A stretch of 64,000 bases of DNA from Epiperipatus broadwayi. Its lineage: Eukaryota; Onychophora; Udeonychophora; Euonychophora; Peripatidae. The notes below the pieces were generated by a model. It was not told where the DNA came from and made no database searches. It saw only the letters and a list, made by a program, of their open reading frames with translations. The stretch is taken from positions 295,971-359,970 of the forward strand of contig JAQFVV010012972.1 of the NCBI GenBank assembly GCA_028023455.1, written 5' to 3'. A program made the position numbers and the translations under genes. This document shows positions 59,682 through 64,000 of this stretch, piece after piece (position 1 is the first letter of the stretch; each line of letters begins with the position of its first letter).

Positions 59682-61317
59682 CCTTAGTACTAAAGTACAT
59701 GTCAACTTTTTACGTCAGTTGACTAAGCTTCTAACTTTATAATATCCAACAAATGGCCTATTTACAATTAGATAGTTTTTCCAATTCATTCACGTGATTG
59801 CAGTTGTATATATCTAAATTAAAGATTGTTATTCAGTTTTATCCTAGATTCTTCATTTGCAGTCATAGCACTCAGCTGCTGTTATAGAGTGATAATTTTA
59901 CAGCCTCTTGGGACTAAAGGCCACGATTTACTTTTGTTTATCATGATTATAAATATCTAAAAAAAGATCATCCACCTTTTATCTTGCTTTCAAGACATTT
60001 CAACTAATATTTCAGTTCTGAAAAGAAAGGCCCATAAGTATAGCCAATAAATTCATCATGATAACTTATGCATGTTGCTGAATGGCATGTGTTTGTTTTC
60101 CATATGAATATCACATAATAATAACATCTACAATGATAGGAACATAGAGAATGGTCATAAAGAAGTTCTTTTTTCATACTTCAAAGGAGGAATCGGATAT
60201 TTCTAATTAAATGCAATTTATCCACTATATTTTGAACATTATTTAGCAAAAATCTTGTACATATATACATACACAATCTTATGTTAGACCTATGATATAA
60301 TGAACAAAATAAAATACATAACTATAAATAATACCATAAAAAATGGAAACAAAATTAGTAGAAGATTAAAAAAAACAATATATTACATATTAATGAAAAA
60401 AGCATACAAAATACTATAATATAAACTTAGAGTTATATAATAATAAAAGTGAAACTGTATAATATACATATATGTTCACTAGAGGGAGCTTAACAATAGC
60501 TCTAATCGAGCTTTATTTTATAAGTGACGAAAGAAAAAATTCAAAATCTCTATCAGATATAAGTAATTAGAAGATTAAAATGAAAAATATATTTAAATTA
60601 ATAGTTGTTCATGAATATTTATATTCAAGAATACACATTTAATTTATATTTTATATTTATATTGTATATTTTATATTAACTGGATTATTTTCTTTGGGTT
60701 TGATTATATTTATTTCACTTTTAGTGTGTTTTGTTATATTTTATGTTTTTTTATTAGTCTATTGATTTTATTGTTTACAATATTTATGGAATTATTTATA
60801 TAGTTATGTATTTTATTTTGTTCATTATATCATAGCTCTGAAGAAGATTGTAGGATAGTTGAAACATGAAATTGTATATGCATATATGTTCAATAAAAGG
60901 TTTTTGCTAAAAGCGTTCAAAATAGTGGATAAAGTGCATTGATGTAAGGTATATATGTTAAGTGATGAATTTGGTTATATTTCCAATTAACAGAACTTCT
61001 TGTTGCTTATATATTTGAATTAATATCTTAAACATACAAAAAATTTTAATCTATTTCAGTGAATTAGATTGCTTCAAATAGAAATCAAGGATTATGTTAA
61101 ATTAACAGAAACTTCTTATTGTTTACATATTTGTGTTTATGTCTAATGTTTGAGAAAATTTTAATCTATTCCGTTAATCAGGTTCATAGTTACTTTTTTA
61201 CTTTTGATAGAGACATGGGAGTTATTATGTATTGTATTTGACTTATTTAGAAGGAAAAAGAAGGGCAACAATATATAACTTTCTGTTGGCATGATTTTTC
61301 ATATTTATAGATAATAT

Positions 61318-61510
61318 AATTATAGGGATTTGAACACAGACTTTCAAGTTTACTTCAGCTATTCATGCTATCTCATACAATCGATACAAATAACATTACA
61401 CATATGAAAAGATAAGTGATCTCCAATAAATGTATTTCACGCCGAACTAGCACTCATCATTTAGTCCAGATCATCATCTCTCACATATTTATATAATCAG
61501 TGCTTGGTTT
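61318..61510 (-). repeat. B-box-like repeat unit
   Basis: The complement reads ACTTGAAAGTCTGTGTTCAA and then ATCCCTATA, where GTTCAAATCCC is close to the tRNA B box, preceded by a GGATAGCTGAAG segment. Similar units are at 18870, 19495, 22610, 61775 and 61955. It could be the tRNA-related part of a SINE; the A box is not convincing. Confidence 0.45.
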
Positions 61511-62405
61511 GTAATGAGAGCATTCCTTCAAATCTTAATAGACCGGCTTTAATCTACTCAACCCTCCAACTCTTCAGTCATCCATACCATTGAAAATCTG
61601 CTGATAGAAATCCCATATCTCTTCTTAATGCCAATATTGTACTGCCCATGTTGACATTAAATAACTAATTTATAAGATCTTATCCATTTAAATACACAAG
61701 AGGAAATGGCAGGATACAGACTCAACCAAACATTTTAGTACAAGTTTGCTTTATATACTTTGAGATTAGTTGTAATTATATGGGATTTGAACACAGATTT
61801 TCAAGTTCCTTCAGCAATCCATTCTATCTCACAACTGATACATATGACCAAAACATGGCAAATGATTTTAAATATACATATGTATGGGAAATGATGATCT
61901 GGACCAACTGATAAATGCTGGTTCAGCATGAAATATGTATATTCGAGATCATTTATCTTTTTTACATGTGTGTGATTAGTATATTGGTTGTATGAAATAG
62001 AACGGATAGCTGATGAAAGTTTAAATGACTATATTCCAATTAACTATAATTCTAACTAATCTCAAAGTATATAAAGTATATTTGTATTCAAATATTATAC
62101 ATTTAGGCTCTACCATGTCCATCCCTGTTCTCTGTATTTAAATATTTTATACATGAAGGATCAGTGTGACTTAACATCAGTATGGGGATGACAATAATAT
62201 TGGCATAAACAAAAAAATTGGGTGTTCCATTATTAGATTTGAATGGTATGAATTTGCTGAAGAATTGGAGTAGATTGAAGTCTGTCCATTAATGTTTGAA
62301 TAAATGTTATCTTAATATAAATTGATCACTGATTTAATATATGTGTGAGAGATGATCTCCACTAACTGATAAGCACTGGTTCAGCACAAAATATGTATTG
62401 TAAGG
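61420..62405. repeat. imperfect palindrome, arms of about 490 bp
   Basis: The centre is near 61912. Pairs include AATCAGTGCTTGG (61497) with its relative near 62320-62335, CTTTATATACTTTGAGATTA (61750) with 62055-62075, and CCATACCATTG (61581) with 62243. Divergence between arms is moderate. Confidence 0.7.
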
Positions 62406-64000
62406 GGTAGCTAGCAACCTAATTTGAAATAACCTATGAGTACTCATGTTACTAAAGTATTTTTTTAATAAAATAAAAGGGATGAATTTAATTTAATTCA
62501 TGAGTTTTGTTAAAGTATAGATATATACACCATTTATATTTACTGTAGGGCTATATATATATGCACAATGGTTTTTTTTTAAGAAAATAAAACACTAGAA
62601 ACTTTTTTATTGAACTAATAAATTGTTGATTTTTAAAAGTAAACAAGGTTTAAATGCTAAAGAGAAAAATAGTACAAATATATATGTAAAATATCAATTC
62701 ACGCTTTTGTCTTGTATGTCACTATTCAAGCAATACAATGACGTACACTGAAATTGCTTAGCCTCAATGATGTCTTATGTCAAATAATGATTGCTAAGCA
62801 ACGCACGCAAAAATGAAATAATATTAAAAAATATTTTTTTTGTTTTATTTTAAAATGGTTTATCATGAATATAATCTGTTATAATAGTGAATAACTATGG
62901 CAATAAACAAAAAAGGTGAGAAGATGATTACAAACCAGATAACAGAAATCATGCAGAGTTTAAAGGTGAAAGTAACTTGGACTTTTTTTTTTGTTATTCT
63001 TGGAAATTATTTACATGCTAAAGAAAGTCAATATCTTTAAAATAAAATTTCGAATGTTATAAATGGATGCTCTATTCTACGAGGATTTGCTTTCCTAGAT
63101 AGAATTATTGATATAAAACTGCTGTAATTTCAAGAGAGAGTAGTAAAAAAAAAAAGAATGAATTCTCACAGTTTAATGAAACTATAAAATTGTTTTAGCT
63201 TGTAAAAAAAAAAAGCAACAATTCAATTCGAATATAGAAAAACATGTATATATAAAACCAATTGCTACAATATATATAATGGAATAATTTGTCTTGCATG
63301 GAAAATTCATTTAATTATAAACAACAATTATTTTAGAAGCTTATACATGCATGATAAAGTAAATACTCAATGTATTCTGGCTAAAGTGTGATGTGGTGGG
63401 TAAAACCACCAGAAATCTAACCATGGAAATATAATATCTTCTCTTGCCTATTCATAAATTGCCTAATAGAAAAGTAGATTTTGTTAGCATGAAATGCTTG
63501 AACATGGATCAGCATAAAGACTAAGGAATGATCAATGTGGTACTGTTCTTAGCATATAACAAATGCATCAATGAATAATGGATATATTGATCAAGGAAGA
63601 CTGTCTACAAAGTTGATTTAATGAATTTTGATTTTTTTTTATATATGTGTTTTAATTTTGTAAATAGCTCTGTAGCTTGTTTTTTTTATTCCATTCATCA
63701 CATTCAGAAGCATAGATGTCTGTAATCTGGATTTTTGGAATAGTTAATTTTAATAGAAGACTGACAGAGGAGGAAAGTTCAATTGAATATTTTTTTTTGT
63801 AACTAAAATTTAGGTCACCATTATAATTTTTTTTTTCCTATTTGGCATTCGATCATCATCATCATTATAGTATGAAATATGAGGTAAGATTTTTTTTGAT
63901 TTTCATACATTAAGTGCAATAGCTAAACTAGGACAGAATTTGTGTTATCTCGTTATGTGTTAACTAACAATTGTTGATATTTTTTGTCATTCTGTATAAA
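62406..64000. other. AT-rich non-coding stretch
   Basis: No gene or repeat recognised. A near-palindromic ATTGCTAAGCAAC lies at 62789-62801 and T-rich tracts are frequent. Confidence 0.4.

Larger units (their letters stand above)
50878..59739. other. 8.9-kb block absent from the left arm
   Basis: The left arm is continuous across the matching point (27431-27445) whereas the right side resumes homology only at about 59740. The junction words ATATTAT and ATAATAT overlap, leaving a possible 4-5 base duplication. Contents: a hairpin, a candidate exon, a 600-bp direct repeat copy, tandem repeats and TE fragments. Confidence 0.5.
59740..62405. repeat. right arm segments 1-3 of the long inverted duplication
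   Basis: Reading backward from 62405 to 59740 reproduces, in order, 18958-19590, 22345-23640 and 26165-27445 without the blocks that separate them on the left. Non-coding. Repeated B-box-like units occur at about 61318-61400, 61775-61850 (minus side) and 61955-62045 (plus side). Confidence 0.8.

Noticed and set aside
62789-62801. Near-palindromic ATTGCTAAGCAAC resembling an RFX X-box
   Set aside because: A single short site with no gene next to it.

Overview
The window is AT-rich eukaryotic DNA, almost certainly from an invertebrate animal. The evidence is a long C2H2 zinc-finger array, Ty3/gypsy, piggyBac, hAT and LINE remains, tRNA-derived SINE-like pieces, many (TA)n and poly-A/T tracts, and no operons or bacterial gene density. 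I cannot name the species. Only one ordinary host gene is clear: a C2H2 zinc-finger protein on the minus strand (9536-11200), with decayed fingers behind it up to about 11990. Almost everything else is repeats, so this is a gene-poor, transposon-rich region.

Layout: 1-1580 is a non-autonomous piggyBac-like copy and 4740-7470 is a related copy that still holds a broken transposase. The zinc-finger locus covers 9.5-12 kb. From 12 to 18.7 kb there is AT-rich DNA with one unexplained 98-codon frame (14198-14494). From about 18.96 to 62.4 kb the sequence has a long-range inverted layout. Left segments 18958-19590, 22345-23640, 26165-27445 and 27431-31790 match, in reverse order and reverse orientation, right segments 61780-62405, 60545-61765, 59740-60485 and 41262-50877. 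The two sides were later interrupted by different insertions. A 2.2-kb imperfect palindrome (31788-33945) abuts the inner end of the left side.

Inside the right arm sits a complete Ty3/gypsy element (43989-49455, minus strand) with near-identical LTRs, a 5-bp target duplication, a primer-binding-like site and a polypurine tract. Its pol frame is broken by three stops and a frameshift. It landed at the edge of an older foldback element.

The most unusual signal is a recurring architecture. At least seven foldback elements (3018-3425, 3876-4258, 18722-18845, 25613-25836, 26307-26846, 39178-39408, 43477-43987) each consist of a long hairpin plus an unpaired tail of about 30-55 bases on one side only. 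Each is flanked by 12-14-bp direct repeats. Some have linear relatives (one arm plus tail) with 13-16-bp target duplications (33097-33202, 30712-30816). Several insertions can be checked against an empty site in the matching inverted arm. One of them is a 504-bp exactly symmetric palindrome with no spacer (26307-26810). This looks like a class of snap-back elements spread with long, variable target duplications, more like retrotransposition than a cut-and-paste MITE.
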